Position numbers and translations under genes: made by a program. The notes below the pieces were generated by a model. That model worked only from the letters and a program-made list of their open reading frames with translations, had not been told where the DNA came from and made no database searches. DNA of 24,775 nucleotides, taken from the IMG/VR virus record IMGVR_UViG_3300042691_036083, positions 1 through 24,775 of that record. One strand, 5' to 3'. Positions 1 through 9,316 of this stretch are shown here, piece after piece; the first letter of the stretch is position 1; the number at the start of each line of letters is the position of its first letter. This stretch comes from a virus.

Positions 1-199
1 CCTCTACGCAGTTGTAGTATAAAACTCCGTCAGAACCATCCGTTAAAAAGTTAGCCGCCTTTTCAAGGCGTGAGCCGGAAGGTTTTAGGAAGATCATTAC
101 GGGATCTAGACATTCGGACAAATCAACGGCGACTCCATCGTCCTGTATAACTAGGCGGAACTCAGTTCCAATATCGTCTTTATGTACCTCGTCGCTCAT
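1..199 (-). CDS. Baseplate/fibre-type structural protein, N-terminal fragment (runs off the left edge)
   Basis: The ATG at 197-199 opens a frame that stays open to the window edge, giving 66 codons. GAGGT lies a few bases upstream of the ATG, so the start is well supported. The protein begins MSDEVHKDDIGTEF and continues with RLVIQDDG, a proline/glycine turn (LKPSGSRLEKAA) and GSDGVLYYNC. This pattern resembles the N-terminal beta-sandwich of BppU-like baseplate or fibre-anchoring proteins of siphophages, where such domains join receptor-binding proteins to the tail tip. It is the last gene of the minus-strand tail/adhesin cluster seen here, which fits that role. Only the N-terminus is visible, so total length and receptor-binding part are unknown. 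The family call is inferred from sequence pattern. Confidence 0.72.
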   Translation of the reverse strand, partial: MSDEVHKDDIGTEFRLVIQDDGVAVDLSECLDPVMIFLKPSGSRLEKAANFLTDGSDGVLYYNCVE

Positions 200-206
200 A
201 TATACC

Positions 207-305
207 TCAGTAAGCTAAACTTACGATAAAGATGAAAACCTTGTGGCTGGTAGAGCCAGACACATTTGAAGATATTGGGGCTGAGCCCATAGGAATAGAT
301 ATCAT
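207..305 (-). CDS. Possible 32-aa small ORF between the glycine-rich adhesin and the next tail gene
   Basis: The ATG at 303-305 overlaps the TGA of the glycine-rich gene (ATGA), an arrangement common in this operon. The frame ends just before the ribosome-binding site of the next gene. It encodes a Ser-rich start and a hydrophobic tail (KVFIFIVSLAY) that could be a small membrane segment. No good Shine-Dalgarno site is present. The opposite strand also has an open 34-codon frame from 232 (MKTLWLVEPDTFEDIG...), again without a clear ribosome site. Either may be chance. The only support for the minus-strand version is the stop-start overlap and the way it fills the gap. Confidence 0.25.
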   Translation of the reverse strand: MISIPMGSAPISSNVSGSTSHKVFIFIVSLAY

Positions 306-973
306 AAGAATTGAAAAAATTTCGGATAAGAAGTGAAACTATCGCCAGCGGTGTACGTAAGCACTATTTCTCCGCGACGACCTACCGCACCTGCCGCACC
401 ATTGTACCCACCACCACCTCCACCACCGGGGGTGCCACCCGCACTACCCGCACCTGATACGCTGCCATTTCCACCGGCGGTTCCGCCCGTCACGGCGGTT
501 GCACCTGTGGACCCACTACCAGCGTTCCCATTCGCTGCGGTCCCGCCACTACCGCCACCACCGCCGCTATAATTAAATCCTGATCCAGATGCCCCAGCAC
601 CACCTGAGTACTTTATGTCTCCGACCCCGGATGCCGATGCACCACCCGCACCGCCTGCCCCGCCATCCTCTAGCCCCGCAGTTGAGCCGCCAACACCACC
701 TTTAGCCAGTACGGTGCCGGACGTACTGAACCATGTGTCACCGCCAGATCCGGCTGCTGTTCCTGCTGCCCCGATTGTCGCCGTATATCCTACCCCCGGC
801 GTTACAGACACACTCAGTTTTTTACTGTAGGCACCACCGCCCCCACCCCCGCCACCGCCATCCGTATCGGAATTGCCGCCGCCACCTGACCCACCCCAGC
901 ACTCAACGTCGACGGAGGTCACACCAACCGGGCAGGTCCATGTTTGTGTGAAGGTTAATGTTTCAGTTGTCAT
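302..973 (-). CDS. Glycine-rich phage tail adhesin/fibre protein
   Basis: This 223-aa protein has a short N-terminal beta region with a WTCPVGVTSVDVECWGGSG motif, then long glycine-rich runs (nine glycines near residue 40, and GGGGGSGG, GGTPGGGGGGGY later). It ends in a short beta segment, GEIVLTYTAG. That N-terminus (W-x-x-P-x-G-V-x-x-V-x-V-x-x-W-G-x-G-G-x-G) is typical of the Gly-rich domain of phage tail fibres and adhesins, where polyglycine helices present a receptor-binding tip. Translation starts at the ATG at 971-973, directly after the TAA of the upstream HNH gene. Its perfect AGGAGG ribosome site lies inside the last codons of that HNH gene. Before the HNH gene arrived, that ribosome site was presumably in the end of the big fibre gene. 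The role in host binding is inferred. Confidence 0.85.
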   Translation of the reverse strand: MTTETLTFTQTWTCPVGVTSVDVECWGGSGGGGNSDTDGGGGGGGGGAYSKKLSVSVTPGVGYTATIGAAGTAAGSGGDTWFSTSGTVLAKGGVGGSTAGLEDGGAGGAGGASASGVGDIKYSGGAGASGSGFNYSGGGGGSGGTAANGNAGSGSTGATAVTGGTAGGNGSVSGAGSAGGTPGGGGGGGYNGAAGAVGRRGEIVLTYTAGDSFTSYPKFFQFL

Positions 974-1600
974 TTAGACCTCCTGACTTGTGGCTAATTT
1001 ATTTTTTGAATTACCATATGTCGGAGTTTTTCTATGACAAGCTTCGCACAAAGTTCTCCCATTTGTTAAATCAAATCTTAGTTCTGGATAATCTGAGAAT
1101 TTAGCGATATGATCGGCATTTAAAATACCACCGCGTTGGCCGCATAAAACACACGTATAATTATCTCTAATAAAAACCTGCTTTCTCCAATATTTATATT
1201 CAGCAGATGCTCTTATTAGTTTATTCTTAGAAGTTTTTCCGTTATTCAGATAGTGATAAGCACATTTTTTACAACAAAATTTAGCAATACATTTTCTATA
1301 TGGACGAACCTTAAATATCGTATTGCAATTTACGCAATTTAATTCCGTTTTTCCACCTTTCCAATTACCATTTTTTTCTCCAGAACTCTCTGGTCTTTTA
1401 ATCCCTCTTCTATTAAAATATATTATTTTTAATTTTCTATAGTTATCTAGCCTATCCTTAAAAGGATAGATACCCCTTTGTGAATTTGTATAACAACTTT
1501 TGGAACAAAATTTAATAGTTTCCCAATATCTATTAGAATGACTTTTCTTTTTAAAAAATTCATTGTTACAATAATTACATGATTTAGATTTTTCAGTCAT
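974..1600 (-). CDS. HNH homing endonuclease inserted at the fibre stop codon
   Basis: This 208-aa protein has two N-terminal treble-clef-like cysteine clusters (CNYC...CSKSC near residues 8-36, and CVNC...CCKKC near 89-113). A C-terminal HNH nuclease domain follows: [10 protein letters not shown], then NADHIAKF, then [14 protein letters not shown]. Such free-standing HNH proteins cut a DNA target and spread by gene conversion. The gene is visibly AT-richer than the fibre genes on both sides. Its last residues, LATSQEV, repeat the last residues of the upstream fibre (LATSQE), because a 14-bp sequence is duplicated at both ends of the insert. The ATG at 1598-1600 has AGGA upstream, lying in the end of the fibre gene. 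The TAA touches the ATG of the glycine-rich adhesin. The gene is therefore fitted between two tail genes without breaking either. Confidence 0.9.
   Translation of the reverse strand: MTEKSKSCNYCNNEFFKKKSHSNRYWETIKFCSKSCYTNSQRGIYPFKDRLDNYRKLKIIYFNRRGIKRPESSGEKNGNWKGGKTELNCVNCNTIFKVRPYRKCIAKFCCKKCAYHYLNNGKTSKNKLIRASAEYKYWRKQVFIRDNYTCVLCGQRGGILNADHIAKFSDYPELRFDLTNGRTLCEACHRKTPTYGNSKNKLATSQEV
981..994 (-). repeat. 14-bp direct repeat, copy at the 3' end of the inserted HNH gene
   Basis: On the minus strand this reads GCCACAAGTCAGGA and continues into GGTC TAA ATG, supplying the AGGAGG ribosome site for the adhesin gene. It is identical to 1608-1621 at the end of the fibre gene. Both copies are read in the same frame as ATSQE. 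One further upstream position differs (TTA versus TTG, both Leu), so the similarity extends past the exact match. Confidence 0.85.
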
Positions 1601-1603
1601 AAT

Positions 1604-4600
1604 TTATTCCTGACTTGTGGCCAAAACTCGCCATTGGTTGTTAGATTGGTTATATAATATTCCGGCATAGAATAACTTATTGGCCACCGTAGTAGTAGGT
1701 AAAGTTACTCCAACCGCTCTATAACCAGACCAAGCTAAAGTCTTGGCAACACCAGTATCCATAATTTCTATGATCATGGTCTGTTTGTCATAAGCGGTTC
1801 CCGAAGGAACCGAGATAGTTGTGTTTACGGCAAGGCCCGTACAACTGAATACATCATATAAAACAGAAGGTCTTAACCCAGTACTAGAAACGGCGTATTC
1901 GACTGTCTTTTTGTATCTCTTATTCTCAAAAGTTTCTGGGTTTGCTAAAGTAGCGACAATCCCAGAAGATGGAAGAGTAAGAACAGTAGTTCCGGTTGGA
2001 ACGATCGTGACGGAATAAGCCCCACTAGTCGCGAAAGTACCGCTATTCGCAATTGAAATTGTAGCAGTATTAGCTGGTTGTGTAACAACCACCCGATTTA
2101 TTGAGGTGACTGAAGCCGCCCCCAAAGTTGGGGCTGTTAATGTCGCCCCACTCTGTAATACAACACCACCGGAGCCCGATAGGGCTCCGAATTGAGCTAA
2201 CCCACTCGATACCGTAGCTAGACCAGTTATAGAACCGCCCAATGAAATTGAAGCTCCATTGATCGAAATAATTCCGGTCGGAGTATAAGCCTTTACTAAC
2301 TTCCCTGTGGTCCCATCGAACAATACTATTTGGGAATCCACACTAGAAGAGGGACCAACTACGTCGCCTGCAGCACCAGAAGCGGCAACATTAGCGTCTG
2401 AGATAGCAGTATTTAATTGAGCCAAAGTGAAAGAGCCAAGACTTGCTGTAGTACCAGTGGTTGTTACGTGTCCTGTTAAGCCGGGATTTGTCACATATCC
2501 GGCGGTAAAGTTAGCCCCTGTTCCCGTAATATTAGTTCCCACTAACACCGAGGGTGTCCCCAAATTTGGAGATACCAAGGAGGCTCCGCTCGAAAATACT
2601 AGATTACCAGAGCCGGTTTCATCGCTCATTATCCCAGCGAGCTGGGAAGAAGTGGTCGTTGCAAATTGGTTCAGTCCGCTTGAGGTTACGGCAATTCCAG
2701 TGAGTGAACCACCTAAAGATAAACTAGCTCCATTTATGGAAACCGAACTATTAGTTAGAGAGGCATTGCCGATATTAGTTAGCGTATTCGCTGACCCAGA
2801 GATACTCTTATTTGTCAGAGCCTCTACATTAGCTAGGGTGGAAGCCGTACCGGAGGCTGGTAAAAGGAGAAAGGTATTGGCTGACCCGCCCAAAGTGATC
2901 GAATACGCCCCACTGGTGGCGAACGTCCCACTATTGGCGATAGTAATAGTCGCTGTATTAGTGGGCGATGTAATCGCCACCTTATTTACAGAAGTAGGAG
3001 TTATCTCGCCAAGTGCCAAAGTAATAGCAGGTGTTGTGCCACTATTTGCAACTACACCACTTATACCATTAGCGGTAGTAACCGAAACTAAAGTTACAGT
3101 ACCAGACCCACCACCAGAAGGAGTGGCCCAAGTACCATCACCTCTCCAGAATGTGGCAGAACTAGCAGATGTCCCACTATTTAGTCTAGTCACTGGTAGA
3201 TTACCAGTAGTACTATGTATTGATAAACCAGAACAATTTACTAAGTTGCCAGAAGATGGGGTCCCTAAAAATCCGCCATTTAAGACCGGACTTCCAGAAG
3301 AACCAATATTAGTGGCTAAAGCCGTACTTATCCCAGTTCCAAATCCGGTGATTGAACCAACAGCGGGGGTAATAGTTAATCCGCTAGCTGCGGTGACTAA
3401 ACCTTTAGCATTAACTGTTACTATAGGTGATTGAGTAGAAGAACCAAAAGTTCCGACTCCAGAATTAACGGTTGCTAAGGTTAATGCCCCAGAACCAGTA
3501 ACGTCGCCAGTGTGTGTGACATTACTAATGATACCAGAATACAAAGAATTTACAGCGTTATCTCCGGTATTCACTCCGCTCGAAGATCCGGAGAAATTGC
3601 TAGCGGTGATCGCCCCACTAAAGACTGGTGTCACCAAAGTAGAAGAATATAATACTGCCCCGCTGGCTAGAACGATACTACCAGATCCACTCACATTACC
3701 AAATTGGCCAAGGCCACTTGATACAACCGCCAGCCCACTTAAAGACCCTCCTAAAGACAAAGAGGTTCCATTTATGGTGACCGAACTATTGGTTAGGCTA
3801 GCATTTCCTATCTGGGTCAGCGTATTCGCTGCCCCAGAGATTGATTTGCCAGAAAGAGTCTGGCTATCTGAGTCACCCACTACGATCCCTGTCGGGGCCG
3901 CTACAGTTGAGGCTACACCACCTGTTACAACCACAATCCCAGTAGGCGTAAACGCTTGAATTAGTTTACCAGTAGTCCCACTGAACAAAGCAATCTGAGA
4001 AGATACACTTGAAGATGGGCCGACTACATCTCCGGTTCCAGCGGAGCCAGACGATGAAATTGTTACATTTGATCCGTTATTCGTTATAATTATGCCAGAA
4101 CCAGCAACAATCCCAGTAGGGGATATAACGTCAGCATCTGAAATAGCCGTGTTTAACTGAGCCAAAGTGAATGAGCTAAGGCTCGCGGTGGTCCCAGATG
4201 TGGTTATGTGCCCAGTTAATCCCGGATTGGTTACATAACCGGCGGTGAAATTAGCCCCTGTCCCAGAAATATGGGTTCCAACCAGAGCGGTTGGAACCCC
4301 AAGGTTTGGTGAAACTAAACTAGCTCCGCTCGAAAACACCAAATTACCAGAACCAGTTTCGTTACTTATTATTCCAGCTAGTTGGGCAGAGGTAGTCGTT
4401 GCGAATTGGTTTAATCCACTAGCTGTGACAGCTAAACCATTTCTAGTTCCACCTAAAGCTAAAGATGTTCCATTTATAATGACTGCCGGATTAGTTAAGG
4501 CAGAATTAGGAATATTGGTTAGAGTATTAGTGGACCCGCTTATGACTTTATTAGTGAATGTCTCACTACCAGCCAAAGTGGTTAAAGTACCAGATGTTGG

Positions 4601-6202
4601 AATATTAACTGAACTGTTACCAGAGGCAACAACAGTAATTGAATACGCCCCGCTCGTCGCAAAAGTCCCACTATTTGCGATAGTAATGGTGGCAGTATTC
4701 GTTGGTTGTGTAAACACAACCTTATTTATTGAGGTAGCGGAAGCTACACCTAATATTGGGGCAGTTAGTGTCGGCGAAGCTGAGAACACTAAATTACCAG
4801 AACCTGTTTCCCCTGAGATTAAAGTGGATAGGCCCGTACTAGTTGGAGTAGTTAAAAACGAGACAACTCCACTCCCCAACCCAGAAATTCCGACCAATTC
4901 TCGCCCAGCCGAGGTGAAAGAAGCTAGACTTGCTGCACCCGATCCAGTAAAATAAGGAACTTTATCTGCCGCAGAAGTTAAACCGGCTAAAGCCGTCAAC
5001 TCTGTATCCTTCGGTTGGTAGCCGTTAGTTGCGTCAACTTCGGTTAAATAATCCCCAAGTAATGTATCAACTTGGGTGGTGGTATAGTAACCACTATGTG
5101 TATGGGAAAAGGCAGCTACATCTGATCCAATAACCAACCCTAAATTTTCTCGGGCTTCTCCAACATTTGATAATTCGCTTAAGTTACCCAGAATGGAAAG
5201 ATAAGTTCCGGTGGTTCCATTGTACTTAGTAAATGATAAAGAAGTAGTCCCTACAACTATGGTTCCAGTAGTCGCTAAAACCCAAGCGGTTCCGGCGTTT
5301 ATTGAGCCTTCCTCAACATACATATACATACCGGCGGTAATTTCACTGTTTGTATCCGCGTCAGAGGTACGAGTCCATGATGTAGATTTAGCTGAATAAA
5401 TCCCGTTTTGAGAAGCTGCGCTTTGATCTTTTACTAAGACTCTATCATTGGCTATGGTTTGATAGCCGTCTATTGAAAGAAGGCCATATAATGCAATATT
5501 AGAAGTTGTAGCCGCAGATACGGACGCTTTAAAGTCAACTAGCCCACCCGCATAAGTATCTACGTAGTACTTAGTAGCAACGTCTGTATTACCAGAAGGA
5601 TTCGGCATACCTGTAATAGAGCCGCCAGTTATGGTGACGTTACTACTGGATTGGGTCGCCATAGAACCCAACTCAAGATTCGTTCTTGCGCCCGCCGCTG
5701 TAGATGCTCCTGTACCCCCATCATTGATGGATAAATCAGTTATACCAGTTATCGACCCACCCGTTATGGAAACGCCCGAAGGTGACTGCGTAGCTAAAGC
5801 TGATAAATCAGCAATATCCGAAGCGACTACGACTACGTCACCCGTTCTGCCAGCAACAGAATGGACATAAGAGTCCACTGGTATAGATAGGGCGTCATTC
5901 CCATCTAGGTAAACATATTTTTCCGCAGGAACCGTAATGAAAACATTACTAGGTCCCGACAAAATCAGTCTGGACCCCGTCGAACTTTTTATAACAGAAT
6001 CTCGGGTTAAAGTATCTGGCCCGTATGTCCCCAATCCTATTTCAAAGTCTGCCCCGTTCTCTATGCAATAATAGGTAGTATCCCCACTACTCAACACATC
6101 CGAAAAGGATAAGAACCTTCGAGGAGTTGAGCCTAAAGTAATGGTCCCACTACCAGCCGTAGTAGAAACTTGTTTAACTCTATCGCCTAACCTAAAAGTC
6201 AT
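1604..6202 (-). CDS. Very long repetitive tail fibre protein
   Basis: This 1532-aa protein is rich in Ser, Gly, Thr and Ala. Its N-terminus has the phage-fibre pattern [17 protein letters not shown], then [30 protein letters not shown] and [10 protein letters not shown]. This pattern is common in the anchoring part of phage tail fibres. A second fibre module follows near residues 200-330 ([45 protein letters not shown]). The middle is built from repeats: [19 protein letters not shown] occurs three times, [10 protein letters not shown] twice, and a block of about 120 residues twice. A short C-terminal domain ends in [12 protein letters not shown]. It probably forms a trimeric fibre that reaches the host receptor. 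The ATG overlaps the stop of the 62-aa gene (ATGA). The stop region carries the duplicated 14-bp sequence and the HNH insertion. Confidence 0.93.
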   Translation of the reverse strand: MTFRLGDRVKQVSTTAGSGTITLGSTPRRFLSFSDVLSSGDTTYYCIENGADFEIGLGTYGPDTLTRDSVIKSSTGSRLILSGPSNVFITVPAEKYVYLDGNDALSIPVDSYVHSVAGRTGDVVVVASDIADLSALATQSPSGVSITGGSITGITDLSINDGGTGASTAAGARTNLELGSMATQSSSNVTITGGSITGMPNPSGNTDVATKYYVDTYAGGLVDFKASVSAATTSNIALYGLLSIDGYQTIANDRVLVKDQSAASQNGIYSAKSTSWTRTSDADTNSEITAGMYMYVEEGSINAGTAWVLATTGTIVVGTTSLSFTKYNGTTGTYLSILGNLSELSNVGEARENLGLVIGSDVAAFSHTHSGYYTTTQVDTLLGDYLTEVDATNGYQPKDTELTALAGLTSAADKVPYFTGSGAASLASFTSAGRELVGISGLGSGVVSFLTTPTSTGLSTLISGETGSGNLVFSASPTLTAPILGVASATSINKVVFTQPTNTATITIANSGTFATSGAYSITVVASGNSSVNIPTSGTLTTLAGSETFTNKVISGSTNTLTNIPNSALTNPAVIINGTSLALGGTRNGLAVTASGLNQFATTTSAQLAGIISNETGSGNLVFSSGASLVSPNLGVPTALVGTHISGTGANFTAGYVTNPGLTGHITTSGTTASLSSFTLAQLNTAISDADVISPTGIVAGSGIIITNNGSNVTISSSGSAGTGDVVGPSSSVSSQIALFSGTTGKLIQAFTPTGIVVVTGGVASTVAAPTGIVVGDSDSQTLSGKSISGAANTLTQIGNASLTNSSVTINGTSLSLGGSLSGLAVVSSGLGQFGNVSGSGSIVLASGAVLYSSTLVTPVFSGAITASNFSGSSSGVNTGDNAVNSLYSGIISNVTHTGDVTGSGALTLATVNSGVGTFGSSTQSPIVTVNAKGLVTAASGLTITPAVGSITGFGTGISTALATNIGSSGSPVLNGGFLGTPSSGNLVNCSGLSIHSTTGNLPVTRLNSGTSASSATFWRGDGTWATPSGGGSGTVTLVSVTTANGISGVVANSGTTPAITLALGEITPTSVNKVAITSPTNTATITIANSGTFATSGAYSITLGGSANTFLLLPASGTASTLANVEALTNKSISGSANTLTNIGNASLTNSSVSINGASLSLGGSLTGIAVTSSGLNQFATTTSSQLAGIMSDETGSGNLVFSSGASLVSPNLGTPSVLVGTNITGTGANFTAGYVTNPGLTGHVTTTGTTASLGSFTLAQLNTAISDANVAASGAAGDVVGPSSSVDSQIVLFDGTTGKLVKAYTPTGIISINGASISLGGSITGLATVSSGLAQFGALSGSGGVVLQSGATLTAPTLGAASVTSINRVVVTQPANTATISIANSGTFATSGAYSVTIVPTGTTVLTLPSSGIVATLANPETFENKRYKKTVEYAVSSTGLRPSVLYDVFSCTGLAVNTTISVPSGTAYDKQTMIIEIMDTGVAKTLAWSGYRAVGVTLPTTTVANKLFYAGILYNQSNNQWRVLATSQE
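1608..1621 (-). repeat. 14-bp direct repeat, copy at the 3' end of the fibre gene
   Basis: This is identical to 981-994. Here it is followed by a new TAA stop and a short spacer to the HNH ATG, and its AGGA acts as the HNH ribosome site. The pair brackets the inserted homing endonuclease gene. Confidence 0.85.
2385..2770 (-). repeat. Fibre internal repeat, C-terminal copy
   Basis: This encodes a block of about 120 residues running from a NASLTNSS-type start through [33 protein letters not shown] and [17 protein letters not shown] to [13 protein letters not shown]. The same block occurs again at about 4125-4510. The two proteins are close, but the DNA differs at many third codon positions. 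This points to an old duplication kept by selection on the protein. Edges are approximate. Confidence 0.8.
4125..4510 (-). repeat. Fibre internal repeat, N-terminal copy
   Basis: This is the partner of 2385-2770, about 1.74 kb away. The protein matches at [35 protein letters not shown] and [17 protein letters not shown], while silent differences are frequent. Edges are approximate. Confidence 0.8.
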
Positions 6203-6387
6203 CTAATCACTCCTAAAGAGATGACCTGATCAATACCGCAAGTAAAATAGGAAAGGGTATTGATGGGTGAATCAAAAGATAATATTATACCATCGATCCT
6301 ATCCTCTATATCATAACCAAGGGTGATAATTTCCCCGATTGATCCGGCTGCTCCGAACCCTAATGTAGTTATGGAGTATTCTATCAT
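6199..6387 (-). CDS. Small unknown protein between two tail genes
   Basis: This 62-aa protein starts [12 protein letters not shown] and ends VISLGVIR. No known family is recognised and there is no signal peptide or obvious membrane helix. It consists mainly of alternating hydrophobic and small residues with several glycines, which suggests a small beta-rich domain. Its ATG overlaps the stop of the upstream 401-aa gene by four bases (ATGA), and its stop overlaps the fibre ATG in the same way. It is therefore probably translated by coupling in a structural operon and may be a minor virion part or a fibre attachment piece. That role is inferred from position only. Confidence 0.72.
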   Translation of the reverse strand: MIEYSITTLGFGAAGSIGEIITLGYDIEDRIDGIILSFDSPINTLSYFTCGIDQVISLGVIR

Positions 6388-7589
6388 GCCCGAGTCCTTG
6401 AAGATGGACGGGTTGAACTATTCAAAGTATAAGAAGCGGCTTCAGTACCGTCTAGTTTCTTAACTGAGATAGTTACGCCCGAAATGGCGAACTCAGTTAT
6501 ACTTTGTTGTATCATATACAAGGCTTGAGCTAAAGTCATCTCGCTACCTGAGGTAGCGTAGCTTTCCGTCAAAGTATGAGTAGCTATGCCTGTTGGGATA
6601 TAACTAAATTGACTATCTAGGTTAGCTGAGGCCAACCCTACCGCATTTCTCACGCCAGAAGCGGTTAAACCACCACTCGCAGAATTTTCAAGCATATTTT
6701 CGGTAAACTGATAATTTTCCCCATCATATTGCAGACCAGTATCTATCTTTCCGAGAATGTCATTTGAGTTTTCAACCATAACAGAAAGATCATTAATTTC
6801 TGAAGAGGTAGCCAAATCTTCTTGAATCCATGAAACTAATTCAGTCGATACTGCCGCAACATTAACTGCATCATTTTCGATTTCATAGACATAAGATCTA
6901 ATAGACCCATTAATTAAACCAGAAGGTAACTGACCAGATATAGAGGCGAGTTGTGCATCAAGATTGGCCGAACCTAGACCTAAGATCTGTCTCATTCTAT
7001 CTTCAAAAGAGCCTTCAACATCAACCATTTGGGCTGTTACAGCAGAAACTGACCCAATATCATCATGTATATCATACAAATCCCCAGAGGATGCAACGAT
7101 AGATGGAAAAGTAGTAGATAAAAACCCAGAAGGTTGAGTATAGCCAACCATAGGCATACCACTTGTTTGTATACTGTTCCAATAAGTTGTATTAGCTGGA
7201 GCGGGCTCAAATTGTATCTCTGAGGGAGGACAATGTCCTCCAGAAGCTAGCACTGAAACTATCAGCGAACGAGCACCAGTATTAAATCTAGTGTTAGCTA
7301 ACTGAATTTCATAGATGCCGGGATGATAGGTAGAATCAACCTCTTTAAATCTGCACTTCCCCGATGTAGGAGCTGCGTAAGTTCCTAGTGTTGTAATAGA
7401 TTCAATGGTAGAACCAGAACTTGCATAAGAAGTAGTTGTCGGCTCATTATCGGCTATAGCCGAAATATAAAGTCCGGAAGAATCATGAGCGACCCCAGTT
7501 TTTCCACCACCGATAGTAGAAGAAGTATCTGATACTCTGACTCTTAAAATTACAGATGAAGTTCCGTCTTTGTAATTAAACTTAGCCAT
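6384..7589 (-). CDS. Tail/baseplate-type structural protein
   Basis: This 401-aa protein has an N-terminal beta domain (about residues 1-135: MAKFNYKDGTSSVILRVRV, VAHDSSGLYISAIADNE, GIYEIQLANTRFNTGARS). The pattern is seen in phage proteins with a BppU/Ig-like N-terminus. A linker with WNSI and GFLSTTFPSI follows. Two related segments come next, LGSANLDAQL near residue 208 and GLASANLDSQF near 320. The C-terminal part (ISVKKLDGTEAASYTLN) resembles the short beta-hairpin tails of such proteins. GGAGGA before the ATG at 7587-7589 supports the start. The gene overlaps the previous gene by eight bases. It is likely a tail-tip or fibre-base protein; the exact part is unknown. Confidence 0.8.
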   Translation of the reverse strand: MAKFNYKDGTSSVILRVRVSDTSSTIGGGKTGVAHDSSGLYISAIADNEPTTTSYASSGSTIESITTLGTYAAPTSGKCRFKEVDSTYHPGIYEIQLANTRFNTGARSLIVSVLASGGHCPPSEIQFEPAPANTTYWNSIQTSGMPMVGYTQPSGFLSTTFPSIVASSGDLYDIHDDIGSVSAVTAQMVDVEGSFEDRMRQILGLGSANLDAQLASISGQLPSGLINGSIRSYVYEIENDAVNVAAVSTELVSWIQEDLATSSEINDLSVMVENSNDILGKIDTGLQYDGENYQFTENMLENSASGGLTASGVRNAVGLASANLDSQFSYIPTGIATHTLTESYATSGSEMTLAQALYMIQQSITEFAISGVTISVKKLDGTEAASYTLNSSTRPSSRTRA

Positions 7590-8652
7590 TCATTCCTCCA
7601 GACATTCCACCAGATAAAAATGAAGACGAAGACGAAGACGAAGCACCTAATGTACCTAGTGTCGCTGAAGAATTGCGAATTCCGTAGGTAGCTGTTGCAA
7701 GGTTCGCAAACACCACCTTACCGTTGATCGGATGGATACAATCTGAGCCAGTTTCGGCAGTGCCGACTGAGGTCAATGTTGCACTAGTCCCACCATTGAC
7801 TGCTGGTGCAATAGCGGAGGTGGCTTTTCCTGCCACAGTCAACGTACCCGCACCAGTGTTGCTGGCACCGTATGCGGTCGCATTACTACCGCCGGTAGCA
7901 TTTCCACTGATTGTGATTGCGCCGGAGGAGGAATTCAATGCACCTGTGGCGTTCGCAGCAGACCCTCCTACCACCGAACCTGTGATGGCAACAGTGCCAG
8001 TCCCGGCATTTTGCACACCATACAAACTACTAGACCCACCCCCTGTGACTGTACCAGTCACAGTTCCGGCACCGCCAGCCCAGTAAGCCGACGCCGATCC
8101 AACGCTAGTGCCGCCAGTAACATTTCCAGTTATGTTCATCGTTCCGCTGCCTGATCGTGCTCCAGCAGAAGCGGAACCAACACCGGCCACAGGACTCCCT
8201 ACGATGCTAAGAGTGCCTGTTGAACTGTTCACAGCACCAAACGAACTTGCCGATGCTCCCCCAGTTGGATTTCCAGTGATGTTGAGCGTGCCTGTGTTGG
8301 TGTTTGTGGCACCGTGGCGACTTCCAGTAGTGGCTGATGCGAGTGGGTTGCCAACCAGTGTTGCAGAGTTACCTGATGTTCCTGAATAGGTGATACAGGT
8401 TGTACTACCAGCAATCGCGTTACCACCAGATCCTGTTAATGTGAGTGTTACACCATTTGATAACGTAAAACCACCACCAGCGACTGCGGTTGCACCCGCC
8501 GTAGTCCGAACAGTTAATGCGGTGTAACTATTATTGACTGTAACAGTGAATCCGTTTGCGTAAACGTCATCGCCGATATCTGGTAGAGTGCCACCATCCC
8601 ACGTTCCAGTAGCAGACCAGTTCCCAGTTGCAACTGCGTATCTCTCGGCCAT
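7582..8652 (-). CDS. Repetitive solenoid-like adhesin/structural protein
   Basis: This 356-aa protein starts MAERYAVATGNWSATGTWDGG, a motif seen at the start of many phage and bacterial surface proteins with beta-solenoid bodies. From about residue 110 to 290 it has about seven repeats of roughly 24 residues built on G-A-x-N-x-x-T-G-T-L-x-I-x-G-x-x-x-G-G-x-x-x-A-x. Each repeat alternates short beta strands and turns, as expected of a beta-helix. The end is low complexity: a run of serines then GGMSGGMNG. The serine run comes from a hexamer repeat in the DNA (7622-7643). The gene looks GC-richer than its neighbours, suggesting separate origin. It is probably a surface or host-binding virion protein; the function is inferred from architecture. 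Confidence 0.78.
   Translation of the reverse strand: MAERYAVATGNWSATGTWDGGTLPDIGDDVYANGFTVTVNNSYTALTVRTTAGATAVAGGGFTLSNGVTLTLTGSGGNAIAGSTTCITYSGTSGNSATLVGNPLASATTGSRHGATNTNTGTLNITGNPTGGASASSFGAVNSSTGTLSIVGSPVAGVGSASAGARSGSGTMNITGNVTGGTSVGSASAYWAGGAGTVTGTVTGGGSSSLYGVQNAGTGTVAITGSVVGGSAANATGALNSSSGAITISGNATGGSNATAYGASNTGAGTLTVAGKATSAIAPAVNGGTSATLTSVGTAETGSDCIHPINGKVVFANLATATYGIRNSSATLGTLGASSSSSSSFLSGGMSGGMNG
7622..7643. repeat. Hexamer microsatellite GAAGAC
   Basis: Three and two-thirds copies of GAAGAC on the plus strand encode the serine run near the C-terminus of the solenoid protein on the minus strand. As the unit is six bases, copy-number change keeps the reading frame. Confidence 0.85.
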
Positions 8653-9269
8653 TATGCCTCCAAGATAGCCGCGACTTGTTCGGGCGTAGTTAGGGAGCCA
8701 TCAGCTATCCCCATTTTTGCGGTGTTGTAGACGCCGACAAAGTTGGTATAAGCCGTGTCCGCAATAGATTCTAGTTCAGCCTTATTCTCAGCCAAGGCGG
8801 CAGCAGCTTCAGCAGACTCTCTTAAAAGAGAATATGACTCAGTAGTTAATGATTCATAAACCCACCCGCCACCTAAAGCGGCGATAGCTTCAAAATCACC
8901 TTCGCCGAATATGCCACTCTGGCTGAAAGCCAGAAAGAGATCGTGGAATGGTTTAGCGTAGTTTAGGTCTGTTGTGTCCCAATGGGTATTCCTTGGGTTA
9001 GTGATATGGGAAAGCCATCTGTCCACATGTGGAACAACATCGGACCCAGCAGAAACAAGAGCCGCTTTCATAGCTAATACAGAACCGGCCCATTTTTCGT
9101 CGGCATTGTTGCTAACTAACTTGGTCAACATACCCCGAAAATTAAGCAAAAAAAGAAGATCTGCCAAAACTATAGGGGAAGCCGTCAATCCGAACCCTTT
9201 AAGGGTTGCGGCGACTTCTGCGTCAGTTCCAGTCAGACCTAAACTAATTGATTTTTGATAAGCATTCAT
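8652..9269 (-). CDS. Unknown virion-operon protein, mostly helical
   Basis: This 205-aa protein starts MNAYQKSISLGLTGTDAEVA and ends SLTTPEQVAAILEA. It lacks membrane segments and looks alpha-helical, with an alanine-rich heptad-like stretch (LLRESAEAAAALAENKAELESIADTA is split by no proline, near residues 145-170). No family is recognised. GGAGAT upstream of the ATG at 9267-9269 supports the start, and its stop shares one base with the ATG of the solenoid gene (TAATG). It is the first normal gene after the homing endonuclease that follows the capsid gene, so in the ancestral order it was probably directly behind the capsid gene. A minor structural role is possible. Confidence 0.72.
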   Translation of the reverse strand: MNAYQKSISLGLTGTDAEVAATLKGFGLTASPIVLADLLFLLNFRGMLTKLVSNNADEKWAGSVLAMKAALVSAGSDVVPHVDRWLSHITNPRNTHWDTTDLNYAKPFHDLFLAFSQSGIFGEGDFEAIAALGGGWVYESLTTESYSLLRESAEAAAALAENKAELESIADTAYTNFVGVYNTAKMGIADGSLTTPEQVAAILEA

Positions 9270-9316
9270 AGATATCTCCTACCTATAAATACGCTTATTT
9301 GGCTATCAAAATGGGT

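Noticed and set aside
333-830. Proline-rich plus-strand ORFs
   Set aside because: These are mirror images of the glycine codons in the glycine-rich adhesin on the minus strand.
2427-3434. Plus-strand 335-codon ORF, and similar long ones at 3510-3959 and 4245-4955
   Set aside because: They lie opposite the repetitive fibre gene. The biased codons of that gene (Ser, Thr, Ala, Gly) leave the opposite strand free of stops, and none has a ribosome site.
9276-9290. TATAAATA on the plus strand in the leader of the 205-aa gene
   Set aside because: It points against all genes in the region, so it is not counted as a late promoter.
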